Assembly (NCBI RefSeq): GCF_004684095.1
Contig: NZ_SRII01000009.1
Location: forward strand, 185,027 to 249,026
Reading direction: 5' to 3'
Source: Hymenobacter sp. UV11
GTDB taxonomy: Bacteria; Bacteroidota; Bacteroidia; Cytophagales; Hymenobacteraceae
DNA: 64,000 bases
A model generated the notes under the pieces. That model ran no database searches and had not been told where the DNA came from. It worked only from the letters and a program-made list of their open reading frames with translations. Positions 35,798-44,491 of this stretch are shown in pieces; within the stretch, counting starts at the first letter, position 1, and every line of letters begins with the position of its first letter. Both the position numbers and the translations under genes were made by a program.

Positions 35798-38794
35798 ATG
35801 CCCGCCGCCATCCATACCGAAAAAGCCTTCGAAGAAGCCCTAGAGCATCACCTAACTACGAGCGGCGGCTACCAGGTACTACCTGCTCAAGGGTACGACC
35901 AGGCGAAGGCGCTGTTTCCGGCCGAGGTAATCGGCTTCTTGCAGGAAACACAGACCCAGGCGTGGGCGAAAACCGAGAAGGCGCACGGCCCGCAGGCAGC
36001 TACCAAGCTGCTTCAGCGCCTAGTGAAAGAGCTGGACCTACGTGGGCCCCTCGATGTGCTGCGCAACGGTATCACCGACTTCGGGGTGAAATACCAACTC
36101 GCATATTTCCGGCCCGAAACCAACCTCAACCCCGATACTGAAGAGCTGTACGGCCGCAACCGGCTGGGCCTCACGCGGCAACTGTATTACAGCCAGCAGA
36201 ATAAGAAGTCGCTCGACGTGGTACTGAGCCTGAACGGCATTCCCCTGGCAACGCTGGAGCTGAAAAACCACCTCACCGGCCAGAACGTAACACACGCCCA
36301 GACCCAGTATAAAAACGACCGCGACCCGCAGGAGTTGCTGTTCCAGTTTCGCCGCCGCACGCTGGTTCACTTCGCCGTAGACCCCGATGCCGTGGCCATG
36401 ACCACGCGGCTGGCGGGTGCCAAAACGCACTTCCTGCCCTTCAACAAAGGCAATGGCAACGGCGCGGGCAACCCCGTGAACCCCCACGGCTACCGCACGG
36501 CCTACCTCTGGGAAGACGTGCTGCACAAGGATACCTTCCTCGATATCGTGGGCCGCTTCCTGCACGTCCAGACCGAGAAGGTAAAAACCCCGGATGGGAA
36601 AATCCTGGAAAAACACAGCTTGATTTTCCCCCGCTACCACCAGCTCGATGCCGTGCGCCGCCTGGGCCAGCATGCCTACGAGCACGGCGCGGGTCACAAC
36701 TACCTGATTCAGCACTCGGCGGGCAGCGGCAAGAGCAACAGCATCGCCTGGCTAGCCTACCGCCTGAGCTGCCTGCACAACGCCGCCGCGCACCGGGTTT
36801 TCGACTCCGTGATTGTTATCACCGACCGCCGCGTGCTCGACCAGCAGTTGCAGGACACCATCTTCCAGTTTGAGCATAAGAAGGGGGTAGTGCAAAAAAT
36901 TGAGAAAGACAGCACTCAGCTAGCCGCCGCCCTCCAGGCCGGAACTAACATTATCATCACTACGCTCCAGAAGTTTCCCTTCGTGGTGGCCAAAGTAGCG
37001 GGCCTACCCCAGCGTAACTACGCCGTTATCGTAGACGAGGCCCACAGCTCACAGAGCGGCGAAGGGGTAACCAAAATGAAGCAGGTGCTCACGGGCCGGA
37101 CCCTCGAAGAAGCCGCCGCTGAGGAAGCTGATATCCCTAGCGCCGAAGACTCGGCCGAGGACAACATCCGGCAGGTAATGGAAGCCCGAGGCAAGCAAAC
37201 TAACCTGAGCTTCTTCGCCTTCACAGCCACCCCCAAACCCAAAACGCTTCAGGTATTCGGCCAGCTCACGGCCGATGGCAAGCACCGGCCCTTCCACCTG
37301 TATAGCATGCGGCAAGCTATTGAAGAACATTTTATTCTCGATGTGCTGCGCAATTACACTACCTATGATACCTACTACCGCGTCAGCAAGGCCATCGCCG
37401 ATGACCCCGAGCTGAATAAAAAAAAGGCGGCCAGTGCTATCGGGCGATTCGTGAGCCTGCACCCGCACAACCTGGCCCAGAAAACGGAAGTCATGGTGGA
37501 GCACTACCGGCGAGTGGTGCGTCACATGATTGGGGGCAAGGCCAAGGCAATGGTAGTCACCAGCTCGCGCCTACACGCCGTGCGCTACAAGCAGGCCTTC
37601 GACCATTATATAAAGGAGAAGGGCTACACCGACATGAAAACGCTGGTTGCGTTCTCGGGCAAAGTAGTGGACGACCACGGCCTCGAATACACCGAGCCCA
37701 AGATGAACGGCGGCATCAAGGAAAAGGCGCTACCCGAGGAGTTCGGTACCGACGGCTACCAGGTACTGTTGGTGGCCGACAAGTACCAGACTGGCTTCGA
37801 CCAGCCCTTGCTGCACACCATGTACGTGGACAAGAAGTTGAGCGGCGTACGGGCCGTGCAGACCCTGTCGCGCCTGAACCGTACCGCTCCCGGTAAGGAG
37901 GACACATTCGTACTGGACTTTGCCAACGACCTCGAAACCATCCTGGATTCCTTCCAACCCTACTACGAGGTCACCTACCTAAAAGAAAGCCCGGACCCCA
38001 ACCTACTCTACGACCTGAAATCGCGCCTAGAGCAGCGCAACGTGATTTACACGGAGGAAGTTAACGCGTTTGCACAAGTGTATTTCAAGTCGGCCAGCTC
38101 CCTGACCCCTACGGACCAAGGCAAGCTAAACGGCTTCCTGGACCCCGCTGTGCAACGCTACAAGTATATCGTAGATGAGGAAGCCAAGGACGATTTCAAG
38201 CACACCCTGACCAGCTTTGTACGCCTCTACGCCTACCTATCGCAGGTAATGCCCTTTACCGATGCTGACCTGGAAAAGCTGTTTGCCTACGGCCACCTGC
38301 TGCTGACCAAGCTGCCACCTAGCCACGAAAACGAGGCGTTTATCCTGAACGACGAAGTGGCCCTGGAGTATTACCGACTGCAAAAAGTGGGTACTACCGA
38401 CTTGACCCCGGAGAAGGACCTAACCGCCGAGTTGGACCCGACCACCGAGGCGGGGCTACGCCAGGCAAAGGAAGAGAAGGAGCGACTGTCGGCTATCATC
38501 TACGTCCTGAACGAACGGTTCGGCACCGAGTTCGATGACGCCGACAAGCTGCTGTTCGACCAGATAGAGAAGGACCTGGTAGCCAACACCTTATTAAGTA
38601 AGCAAGCCCAATCCAACACCATCGAGAACTTCAAGTTCGGCTTCGATGACATGTACCGGCAGTTTCTACTGGAGCGCCGGGACCAGAACGAGGACATATT
38701 TAATCGTCTGTTTGCCGATAAGGAGTTTGGTGGCATGGTTCAGGAGTGGATGCTCAAGCGTGTGTATGAGGCCTTGAGGAAGGCGGCGCCGTAA
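35798..38794 (+). CDS. hsdR: Type I restriction subunit HsdR
   Basis: Protein of 998 residues, intact. N-terminal nuclease domain with the catalytic Glu-x-Lys in ATLELKNHL (about 151-156). Translocase motor: Walker A HSAGSGKSNS (about 305), DEAH-type box VDEAHSSQSG (about 411), TAT box in FAFTATP and the second RecA-like part with DKYQTGFDQP and LSRLNRTAPGK (about 660-700). The helical C-terminal part (about 860-998) binds the methyltransferase core. It acts as the DNA-translocating cutter with the HsdM-HsdS complex. It is separated from hsdS by the ATPase gene and ATGTAAC repeats. The full length and motifs suggest recent function, despite the hsdM break. Confidence 0.95.
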   Translation: MPAAIHTEKAFEEALEHHLTTSGGYQVLPAQGYDQAKALFPAEVIGFLQETQTQAWAKTEKAHGPQAATKLLQRLVKELDLRGPLDVLRNGITDFGVKYQLAYFRPETNLNPDTEELYGRNRLGLTRQLYYSQQNKKSLDVVLSLNGIPLATLELKNHLTGQNVTHAQTQYKNDRDPQELLFQFRRRTLVHFAVDPDAVAMTTRLAGAKTHFLPFNKGNGNGAGNPVNPHGYRTAYLWEDVLHKDTFLDIVGRFLHVQTEKVKTPDGKILEKHSLIFPRYHQLDAVRRLGQHAYEHGAGHNYLIQHSAGSGKSNSIAWLAYRLSCLHNAAAHRVFDSVIVITDRRVLDQQLQDTIFQFEHKKGVVQKIEKDSTQLAAALQAGTNIIITTLQKFPFVVAKVAGLPQRNYAVIVDEAHSSQSGEGVTKMKQVLTGRTLEEAAAEEADIPSAEDSAEDNIRQVMEARGKQTNLSFFAFTATPKPKTLQVFGQLTADGKHRPFHLYSMRQAIEEHFILDVLRNYTTYDTYYRVSKAIADDPELNKKKAASAIGRFVSLHPHNLAQKTEVMVEHYRRVVRHMIGGKAKAMVVTSSRLHAVRYKQAFDHYIKEKGYTDMKTLVAFSGKVVDDHGLEYTEPKMNGGIKEKALPEEFGTDGYQVLLVADKYQTGFDQPLLHTMYVDKKLSGVRAVQTLSRLNRTAPGKEDTFVLDFANDLETILDSFQPYYEVTYLKESPDPNLLYDLKSRLEQRNVIYTEEVNAFAQVYFKSASSLTPTDQGKLNGFLDPAVQRYKYIVDEEAKDDFKHTLTSFVRLYAYLSQVMPFTDADLEKLFAYGHLLLTKLPPSHENEAFILNDEVALEYYRLQKVGTTDLTPEKDLTAELDPTTEAGLRQAKEEKERLSAIIYVLNERFGTEFDDADKLLFDQIEKDLVANTLLSKQAQSNTIENFKFGFDDMYRQFLLERRDQNEDIFNRLFADKEFGGMVQEWMLKRVYEALRKAAP

Positions 38795-38837
38795 TGGTGC
38801 AACAGATAGCCCCTGGAATACGAAATAAGAGCAGCCT

Positions 38838-38879
38838 GCGTAGGCGAAACCAACATATGTTAATGGGTTTCGCCTACGC
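38838..38879. terminator. Strong stem-loop between convergent hsdR and rep genes
   Basis: Perfect 14-bp arms (GCGTAGGCGAAACC / GGTTTCGCCTACGC) around a 14-base loop. It has no long U-tract, but lies exactly where two convergent operons end. Confidence 0.65.
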
Positions 38880-38888
38880 GGAGGGCCT

Positions 38889-40010
38889 TTACCCCGATAG
38901 GCAGCGAAGTATATTTTTTACTCTAGCCATTTGCTCGGGACTTGGAGCCCCTGGGTAGTTACGGGCATACTGCTGTATCTTCTTAGCCCAATCATGCCCT
39001 TTAGGCGCTGGATTTGTCTTGACAAAGCGCAGCAGCTCGGCCTGGGTTTCCGGTGCATTGCGATTAATTAACTCATGTGTCAATCGTTTCACCGTAGAGA
39101 TATTTGGCCGGTCGTTATCCCCCCCCTGAGACGTGGATACTAGCCTCGGCAGAATGAGAGGAGTCTGGTTTAGGAAATCGAAGGTTGCCAATTCTTTGAT
39201 GGTATACTTAAGGTTCCGATTTCCGTCGCGCATTGAACTACTTAAATCGCGAAACATGAAAGCCTGACCCACGGCGCCCACAAAAAGAGCTTCTAAAAAC
39301 CCGGCATCGAGCAGGGCATGTTCAGTAAGCGAGGGTATACTACCCAGGTATTTGCTGCTCAGTCGGACCTCTACGCGCAAGATGGCTCGCTGGCTATCCA
39401 AGCCGTTAGCTTGATGAAAATCGGCAATATAGCCTTTTCGACGATGCTCGATTTCGTCGCTTTTGCAGTAAACTGCAATCTGCTTACCGCTGCTGTTAGC
39501 TGAAGTGACGGACCTACCAAAGTAGAAAGTGCCTTGGTCATGAGTTATCTGGAGCTTGCCTTGTGTCGGGCGGAACCGCTCATCTGTATTAGACTTCCGA
39601 GGCAGATACTTATAGACGTCGTCAAGCTCGATGAGCAACTCCCGGGCATCGGAGCTCGGCTCTTTAGGTTGCATGTCGAGTGCAATCTCAAGAATCCCTA
39701 TAGACTGGCAACGTAGCCCCGTCGCCGCGCTTAGTATAGACAGATAATGAAACCATCCGGGGTCGGTGTATAAGACCTCATTTTCGAACCAAAAGCGCTG
39801 CCTCGCCTTTGTTTGGGGCAATCGGCAGTCAGTTGCTAACAGGCCGACGTGAACCTCTTCAATCCATACATCCCACTGGTACAGATAATTAGTAGCGAGT
39901 TTACTGTTTATGCGTAGTGATACGCCACACGGGAGCGAGTAGGCGTTACCCAGCAAGGGAAATTTATTAATTGCTTGATAATCAAATAGTTGACTTGACT
40001 CAAGGTTCAT
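38889..40010 (-). CDS. Replication-initiator-like protein of the element
   Basis: Protein of 373 residues starting MNLESSQLFDYQAINKF; a TTG 15 codons upstream is less likely. Segments resemble plasmid/phage replication initiators of the Rep_trans type: a first beta-rich part ending LEIALDM (about 130), the strand YFGRSVTSANSSGKQIAVYC with a following KSDEIEHRRKGY and AILRVEVRLSSKYLGS (about 215-230), which carry the polar residues expected at a nicking site. Its GC content is low compared with the flanking chromosome, as expected for acquired DNA. It converges on hsdR. It may support excised circular replication of the element (inference). Confidence 0.6.
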   Translation of the reverse strand: MNLESSQLFDYQAINKFPLLGNAYSLPCGVSLRINSKLATNYLYQWDVWIEEVHVGLLATDCRLPQTKARQRFWFENEVLYTDPGWFHYLSILSAATGLRCQSIGILEIALDMQPKEPSSDARELLIELDDVYKYLPRKSNTDERFRPTQGKLQITHDQGTFYFGRSVTSANSSGKQIAVYCKSDEIEHRRKGYIADFHQANGLDSQRAILRVEVRLSSKYLGSIPSLTEHALLDAGFLEALFVGAVGQAFMFRDLSSSMRDGNRNLKYTIKELATFDFLNQTPLILPRLVSTSQGGDNDRPNISTVKRLTHELINRNAPETQAELLRFVKTNPAPKGHDWAKKIQQYARNYPGAPSPEQMARVKNILRCLSG

Positions 40011-40148
40011 GACTAGTTTGTCAATACATAAAGTGTATAGTAGGTTGTGGTTCAAGATTTTGTACTGAATTCAGACGGGTATTCATAGAAGAATGCTTCC
40101 GGGGATGTTATTCAGCCTTTACTGAGGCTGTAAAGCTTAATTAATCAG

Positions 40149-40289
40149 CTAATTAGCTTGTGGACGTGGTGGCAAAGCGTCGATAAAAGCGCGTAGTGCC
40201 TGGGAACAGCTTAGCCCTGTGGCCTTAAGTTTAGCGGCTTGAGTAGGGGTTATCCGTGCACGTATTGTAGTCGTTTTCCTTTCGTTCAT
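40149..40289 (-). CDS. Small ribbon-helix-helix-like protein
   Basis: Peptide of 46 residues starting MNERKTTTIRARITPTQAAK. The basic beta strand followed by two predicted helices (AAKLKATGLSCSQALRAFID) matches the shape of small RHH regulators. An upstream frame of 19 residues is ignored because it looks untranslated. It could regulate the rep gene downstream on the same strand (inference). Confidence 0.5.
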   Translation of the reverse strand: MNERKTTTIRARITPTQAAKLKATGLSCSQALRAFIDALPPRPQAN

Positions 40290-40697
40290 CAGGGGTAAAT
40301 AGCGAGTGTGGCACAGTCGCACTCCCCTTCGAGGGAAACATACCATCTTTCTGTTTCAAACGAAAGCTTAGACCGGAGCTCGCTCGGAGCTACGGGGCAG
40401 ACCTTGGGTCACCTTGCTAAGCTTTGCACGCGTGGGGCCCCGTTTTATTGACTACCCTCTCTTTTAGTAAAAGGAAGGCTGGAGACAGGTCGTTTTTACC
40501 GTCGAATGCGCTGCAAAAAGGCTTTTCGCTACCTGACCTTACCATGCAGTGTCTTAGATTCGGCCTATTATCAGCATCAAAAAAACCGTTATTATCCCTA
40601 AAACGAGGGTTCAGGGAGCCATAAAAAAGTTGAAAGCAACCCTTCATGGGGTCCCCGGGTACTTCCGAAACGGCCGGACTAACTGCTTACCTGAGTG
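40290..40697. other. Spacer between the RHH-like and excisionase-like genes
   Basis: About 400 bp without a supported gene; open frames here on both strands overlap each other and lack family marks. Base composition alternates between AT-rich and GC-rich. It could include an origin or transfer site, but nothing definite is seen. Confidence 0.4.
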
Positions 40698-40994
40698 CTA
40701 AGCTCGCCGATGGCCCTTATAGAAGGTGGTAAAATCCTTCTCGCTTACCCGGTACTGAGGGCGTTCCCAAGTACCGATGTTGGCTGCCGCTAGCTTACCC
40801 TCTTCGATGTACTTGCAGACAGTCTTTGAGTGGCATTTTAGGCGCTTAGCGACCTCGGCGACAGTGAGGCATTGCGTGGCATCGGCCGAAGCCTTCGAAG
40901 CCGTAGAAAGGGCTATTTTCAAGGCTGGCAGCAATACATCCTGAATCTGTTGGGCTAGGCTGGTGAGTTCAGTCGGGGTTAGAGTGATGCTCAT
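40698..40994 (-). CDS. Excisionase-like helix-turn-helix protein
   Basis: Protein of 98 residues starting MSITLTPTELTSLAQQI. The N-terminal helix is followed by a MerR/excisionase-type HTH: CLTVAEVAKRLKCHSKTVCK and IEEGKLAAANIG, ending RVSEKDFTTFYKGHRRA. Such proteins direct excision or regulate int. Its position, about 215 bp inside the right att repeat, suits that role. Longer upstream frame to 41087 is likely noise. Confidence 0.7.
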   Translation of the reverse strand: MSITLTPTELTSLAQQIQDVLLPALKIALSTASKASADATQCLTVAEVAKRLKCHSKTVCKYIEEGKLAAANIGTWERPQYRVSEKDFTTFYKGHRRA

Positions 40995-41174
40995 TGGCTT
41001 TCTGTAGGTGAGGGTAGGTGTGACTCGGATACCCTCAGCCTCCTCCCGCATGTTACCTCTTTTTGAGGAATCTAGGGAATAATCCAACGGAGCAGAAAAA
41101 ATTCCAGTGGAATCCAGCCCCCGTAAGACTCCTCTTAGTCGGTCTACATACTTGACCCATACTAAAAAAACAAA

Positions 41175-41206
41175 AAACCGCCCCTACGCTATCGTAGAGG
41201 CGGTTT
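41175..41206 (-). terminator. Element-borne terminator for the tRNA-Met gene
   Basis: The stem AAACCGCCCCTACG / CGTAGAGGCGGTTT (loop CTAT) with T-rich flank on the minus side. It replaces the chromosomal terminator left behind at 28170-28202. Confidence 0.7.
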
Positions 41207-41209
41207 AGG

Positions 41210-41226
41210 GTGGGCCCACTTGGAAT
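41210..41226. repeat. attR: right 17-bp direct repeat in the tRNA 3' end
   Basis: GTGGGCCCACTTGGAAT, identical to 28204-28220. It covers the acceptor stem 3' strand and part of the T arm of the tRNA gene, which stays intact. Confidence 0.85.
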
Positions 41227-41284
41227 CGAACCAAGGACCTGCTGATTATGAGTCAGCTGCTCTAACCGATTGAGCTATAGGCCC
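41211..41284 (-). tRNA. tRNA with CAT anticodon (Met-type), integration target
   Basis: The minus strand folds as a tRNA of 74 nt: acceptor GGGCCTA pairs with TGGGCCC, the D arm contains AGCTCAATCGGTTAGAGC, the anticodon arm CTGACTCATAATCAG gives anticodon CAT, and the T arm contains GGTTCGAATCC. It may be elongator Met or the Ile CAT species that is later modified; the sequence alone does not decide. The CCA tail is not encoded. Its 3' end is the att site of the element. Confidence 0.92.
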
Positions 41285-41313
41285 GATGCCAGCGCACGAA
41301 GCAACCAGCGCTC

Positions 41314-41321
41314 CAAAGTTA
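41314..41321 (-). promoter_or_regulatory. Promoter -7 element for the tRNA-Met gene
   Basis: The minus strand reads TAACTTTG, an exact TAnnTTTG match, about 30 bases before the mature 5' end. Confidence 0.6.
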
Positions 41322-41418
41322 CGATGGGAAGGGCGAATGGATGTGCATTTTTGCTCGGCGCAGCATCTTTTGAGCCCGACCTTTGCCGCGCTAGCAGCCA
41401 CAAGCTAGCGCCTACTAC

Positions 41419-42090
41419 ATGCTCCCTAACCTGCTTTTTGATTTTGGCGGCGTCATTATTGATATTGACTACGACCGCACCCCTGCCGCTTTTCGCCGCC
41501 TGAGCCGGGCGGGCAGCACCGTCGAGTACAGCCAGGCCAGCCAGGCCGAGCTGTTTGACCAGTTGGAGACGGGCCAGATTTCACCGGCCGAGTTTCGCAC
41601 TGGCCTGCGCGAGCGCTACGAGCTGGATGCCACCGACGCAGAAATCGACGCCGCCTGGCACGCCCTGCTGCTCGATGTGCCTGCCGAGCGCCTGGCCCTC
41701 ATCGGCGAGCTGCGCCGGCAGGGCTACCAAACGGCCCTGCTCTCGAATACCAACCAGCTGCACATTGAAGAGGTAAACCGGCGGCTGGCCCGGCAGTATG
41801 GCTTCAAGAATGGCATAGCCGATTGCCTCGACCGCGTGTTCTACTCACAGGAGGTGGGCCTGCGCAAGCCGGGCGAAGAGATATTCCGGCACGCGCTGCG
41901 CGAAATGAACTGGCAGCCCGCCGAGACGTTATTCATTGAAGACAGCCCGCAGCACATTGCTACGGCCCGCCGCCTGGGGCTGCGGGTGCTGCACCTGGCC
42001 CCGCCCCTGACCCTCACCACCGCCCTGCCCGAAGCCCTGCGTGCCTACCCCCGAGAATACCCTGAACCCTCAGCCCCTACCCCTGCCTGA
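41419..42090 (+). CDS. HAD-superfamily phosphatase (YihX-like)
   Basis: Protein of 223 residues, HAD subfamily IA. Motif I is LLFDFGGVIIDIDYDR with the nucleophile Asp at residue 8; motif II is LLSNTN (about 109-114); the Lys/Gly motif is VGLRKPGEEIF (about 152) and motif IV is FIEDSPQH (about 172). A cap domain occupies 15-85. It would hydrolyse small phosphorylated compounds; specificity unknown. The last 50 bp overlap the next gene, so the two are co-expressed. Confidence 0.85.
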   Translation: MLPNLLFDFGGVIIDIDYDRTPAAFRRLSRAGSTVEYSQASQAELFDQLETGQISPAEFRTGLRERYELDATDAEIDAAWHALLLDVPAERLALIGELRRQGYQTALLSNTNQLHIEEVNRRLARQYGFKNGIADCLDRVFYSQEVGLRKPGEEIFRHALREMNWQPAETLFIEDSPQHIATARRLGLRVLHLAPPLTLTTALPEALRAYPREYPEPSAPTPA

Positions 42091-43297
42091 GCCGCCAATC
42101 GACGACCTGCTGCTGGGCTGGCCCGCCGATGCGGTAGCCGAGCCCGCGCCCGCCCGCCGGGCCTGGGCGCGGCGCCTGTTTCGGCGCTACGAGCGGCCGC
42201 CGATGCGGCCGGGCTACCGCTATGCGCTGCACCTAGGGCTGTTTTTGCTCACGCTGGTCTCGACCATTCTGGCCGGGGTGCAGCTGGTACGGAGTGGGCC
42301 CATCGAGCTGCTGTCGTTTGATGTGCTGCGGCTGCCGGCGGCTGAGCGCTGGGCGCAGCTGGGCTGGGGACTGCTGTACGCGGGGCCATTTTTGGGCGTG
42401 CTGGCGGTGCACGAGTTTGGGCATTACTTCACGGCGCGCTTCAATAAGGTGCGGACTTCGCTACCCATTTTCCTGCCGGTGCCCCTGGGGCTGGGCACGT
42501 TCGGGGCCGTTATCAGGGTGAAGGACCGGATATTTTCGCGGCGCGAATTTTTTGATATCGGGCTGGCCGGGCCACTGGCGGGGCTGCTGGTGGCGGTGCC
42601 GCTGCTTATTTATGCCTTTGCTACCCTGCCCGACCAGGCCGAATACCTACTGGTGACTACGCGCAGCCTGGCCCGCTACCCGGCGCCCGAGTTCACCCTG
42701 GCCCAGCCGCTGCTCTACCGGGTGCTGGAGTACTTGTTTGCCGACCCGCACCGCCTACCCCCTACCAACCTGTTACTGCGCTACCCCTTGCTGGTGGCTG
42801 GTGAACTGAGTCTGTTTTTTACGGCCCTCAACCTGCTGCCCATTGGCCAGCTCGATGGCGGGCACATCCTATACGGGCTGCTGGGGTCGCGCAAGGCGGG
42901 GCGGCTGTCGGCACTGCTGTTTGTGACGTTCATCTTTTACGCGGGGCTGGGGCTGTTTTCGCTGCGCAGCGGCTGGCAGGTGTGGCTGTACGGGGGCGTG
43001 CCTTATGCGCTGTACCTGGGACTGGTATTCTGGCGGCTGCTGCCCCGCGCCTCGTGGGGAATGGCGGTGGGCGCGGTGGTATGGCTGGCCCAAATAGCTA
43101 TTACTACCCGGTGGCCAGGCACGCTGGGCCAGCCGGGCTGGCTGATATTCGGGCTGCTGCTGGGGCGGCTCTCGGGGGTGTATCACCCGGCTGCGCCCGA
43201 CGACAGCCCCCTTAGCCGGGGCCGGCAGGTGCTGGGCTGGGTAATGGTGGGGTTGTTTCTTTTATGCTTTTCGCCGGCGCCGCTCGTCGTGCTTTAA
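42041..43297 (+). CDS. Site-2 protease family zinc metalloprotease (M50)
   Basis: Membrane protein of 418 residues beginning at GTG, overlapping the HAD gene. A long, Pro-rich cytosolic N-terminus precedes the first helix (about 61-83). The catalytic zinc motif HEFGH is in VHEFGHYFTARF (about 126-137), and the third ligand motif is NLLPIGQLDGGHI (about 265-277). Several more helices follow. Family members cut within membranes, often releasing regulators; the target is not visible. GTG is kept because no later ATG precedes the Pro-rich tail. Confidence 0.82.
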   Translation: MPTPENTLNPQPLPLPEPPIDDLLLGWPADAVAEPAPARRAWARRLFRRYERPPMRPGYRYALHLGLFLLTLVSTILAGVQLVRSGPIELLSFDVLRLPAAERWAQLGWGLLYAGPFLGVLAVHEFGHYFTARFNKVRTSLPIFLPVPLGLGTFGAVIRVKDRIFSRREFFDIGLAGPLAGLLVAVPLLIYAFATLPDQAEYLLVTTRSLARYPAPEFTLAQPLLYRVLEYLFADPHRLPPTNLLLRYPLLVAGELSLFFTALNLLPIGQLDGGHILYGLLGSRKAGRLSALLFVTFIFYAGLGLFSLRSGWQVWLYGGVPYALYLGLVFWRLLPRASWGMAVGAVVWLAQIAITTRWPGTLGQPGWLIFGLLLGRLSGVYHPAAPDDSPLSRGRQVLGWVMVGLFLLCFSPAPLVVL

Positions 43298-43333
43298 CTG
43301 CGGAGTTTAGCTTCGTGGTATTGTTAGGAAAAT

Positions 43334-43966
43334 ATGCAGTTTCAGCAAAGTCAACTTACTCGGTCTACCCAGTTTTCCTTGCGCCAGGATGGCTTGTTTG
43401 TGAGCCAGCGCGATAGCCGGGGGGCCGTCGATATCGCCTTGGAGGTGCCATATGAAGAGGTGCTACCCGTACGTCTGGAGTACCAGCGCAGCGTGCCCCA
43501 GATTACGGGCCGCTGGGTGGTGTTCAGCCTCTTTGGCCTGCTCAATATTCTGCGGGCCGTGCGGCCAACCGAGCTGACGCCCGAGGCCTGGGGCTGGGCC
43601 TTTGGCCTGCTCATGGGGCTGGGGCTGCTGGTAGCCTATGCCCATCGCAACTGGTGGCACAAGGCCATCGTGCACACGGCCAACTTGCAGGTAACCCTGG
43701 CCGACCACCCCCGCGACCGCCGCCAACTGCGCGCCTTTGTGCAGGATGTAGAAAACCACACCAAGCGCTACCTGCGCCAGGAATACGCCCCCGTGAACCC
43801 CCTGGGCCTCATTGAGCCGCAGCTGCGCCGCCTGGCCTGGCTGCACAAGCTCGATGTGCTGAGTACGCCCGAGGCACAGGCCCTCGCTACCCGCCTCACC
43901 GGCCGCCTGCCCGGCCGCGGCTTCAAGAGCATGGGCCGCCGGCTGGAGGCCCCGTATGTGAATTGA
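43334..43966 (+). CDS. Conserved-looking membrane protein of unknown function
   Basis: Protein of 210 residues. A beta-rich N-terminus of about 60 residues is followed by two hydrophobic helices (about 62-77 and 88-103) and a long helical cytosolic part (HPRDRRQLRAFVQDVENHTK, 124-143), ending in a basic tail. No family recognised. It starts 36 bp after the protease stop and may be in the same operon. Confidence 0.65.
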   Translation: MQFQQSQLTRSTQFSLRQDGLFVSQRDSRGAVDIALEVPYEEVLPVRLEYQRSVPQITGRWVVFSLFGLLNILRAVRPTELTPEAWGWAFGLLMGLGLLVAYAHRNWWHKAIVHTANLQVTLADHPRDRRQLRAFVQDVENHTKRYLRQEYAPVNPLGLIEPQLRRLAWLHKLDVLSTPEAQALATRLTGRLPGRGFKSMGRRLEAPYVN

Positions 43967-44115
43967 GTTGGTAGTTTGGAGTGAGGAATGAAAAATTACA
44001 CCGACGGCAATTATTCATCCCCCATTCCAAATTCCTCAGTATCTCAGCTAAGCCCGGCCATAACCCGGCGGCCCTACCCCCTCGTATTGTGGAGACACCT
44101 TTTCCACCTTACGCC

Positions 44116-44466
44116 ATGAGTATTTCGCTGAATCATGCGGCCGTTACCTTCGCCAAGAAGCTGATTAAGGACGGTAAAATCAAGAACGACCAGGGCCACT
44201 GGGGTCAGCATAACCCCGGCGCTACGCAAGAAAACGCTTTCCTTAAAAACCACGAAATCGACGAGTATGCCCAGTGGCACCTTGGCGAGGATAAAAGCCA
44301 GAATGTCGATAACAAGGGCCGCTACAAGTTTCCCTACGGCGACTTTAAAACCGTACACCGCGATGGCCTTATCGCGGCCAAGGAGCGCGCCTCCCAGCAA
44401 GGCTACCACGATATTGAGCAAGCTGCCGACGAACTGCTGCACGCTTTAGAAGAGCAGGCTACCTAG
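44116..44466 (+). CDS. Conserved hypothetical protein
   Basis: Protein of 116 residues starting MSISLNHAAVTFAKKLIKDG. It is rich in charged residues and contains the striking HWGQHNPGATQENAFL and YAQWHLGEDKSQN segments, then a helical end (GYHDIEQAADELLHAL). It has the look of a widespread small soluble protein without assigned function. A longer frame from 43981 is rejected because the extra residues do not continue this texture. Confidence 0.7.
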   Translation: MSISLNHAAVTFAKKLIKDGKIKNDQGHWGQHNPGATQENAFLKNHEIDEYAQWHLGEDKSQNVDNKGRYKFPYGDFKTVHRDGLIAAKERASQQGYHDIEQAADELLHALEEQAT

Positions 44467-44491
44467 CTGATTTTGAGCGGTATTCAATAAG

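Larger units (their letters stand above)
28204..41226. mobile_element. Integrated 13-kb element at tRNA-Met carrying a type I R-M system
   Basis: The two ends are a 17-bp direct repeat, 28204-28220 and 41210-41226; the right copy is the 3' end of an intact tRNA-Met gene. Inside, in order: tyrosine integrase, HAD protein, small acidic ORF, hsdM, hsdS, AlbA-type ATPase gene, hsdR (all plus strand), then replication-initiator-like gene, small RHH-like gene and excisionase-like gene (minus strand). The integrase next to one att site and the excisionase-like gene next to the other is the standard arrangement of such elements. No conjugation or capsid genes are visible, so it is probably mobilised by a helper or moves as a satellite-like element (inference). 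Confidence 0.85.

Noticed and set aside
40417..40647. Overlapping open frames on both strands between the RHH-like and excisionase-like genes
   Set aside because: Both are equally open, neither has a family mark or regulatory context.
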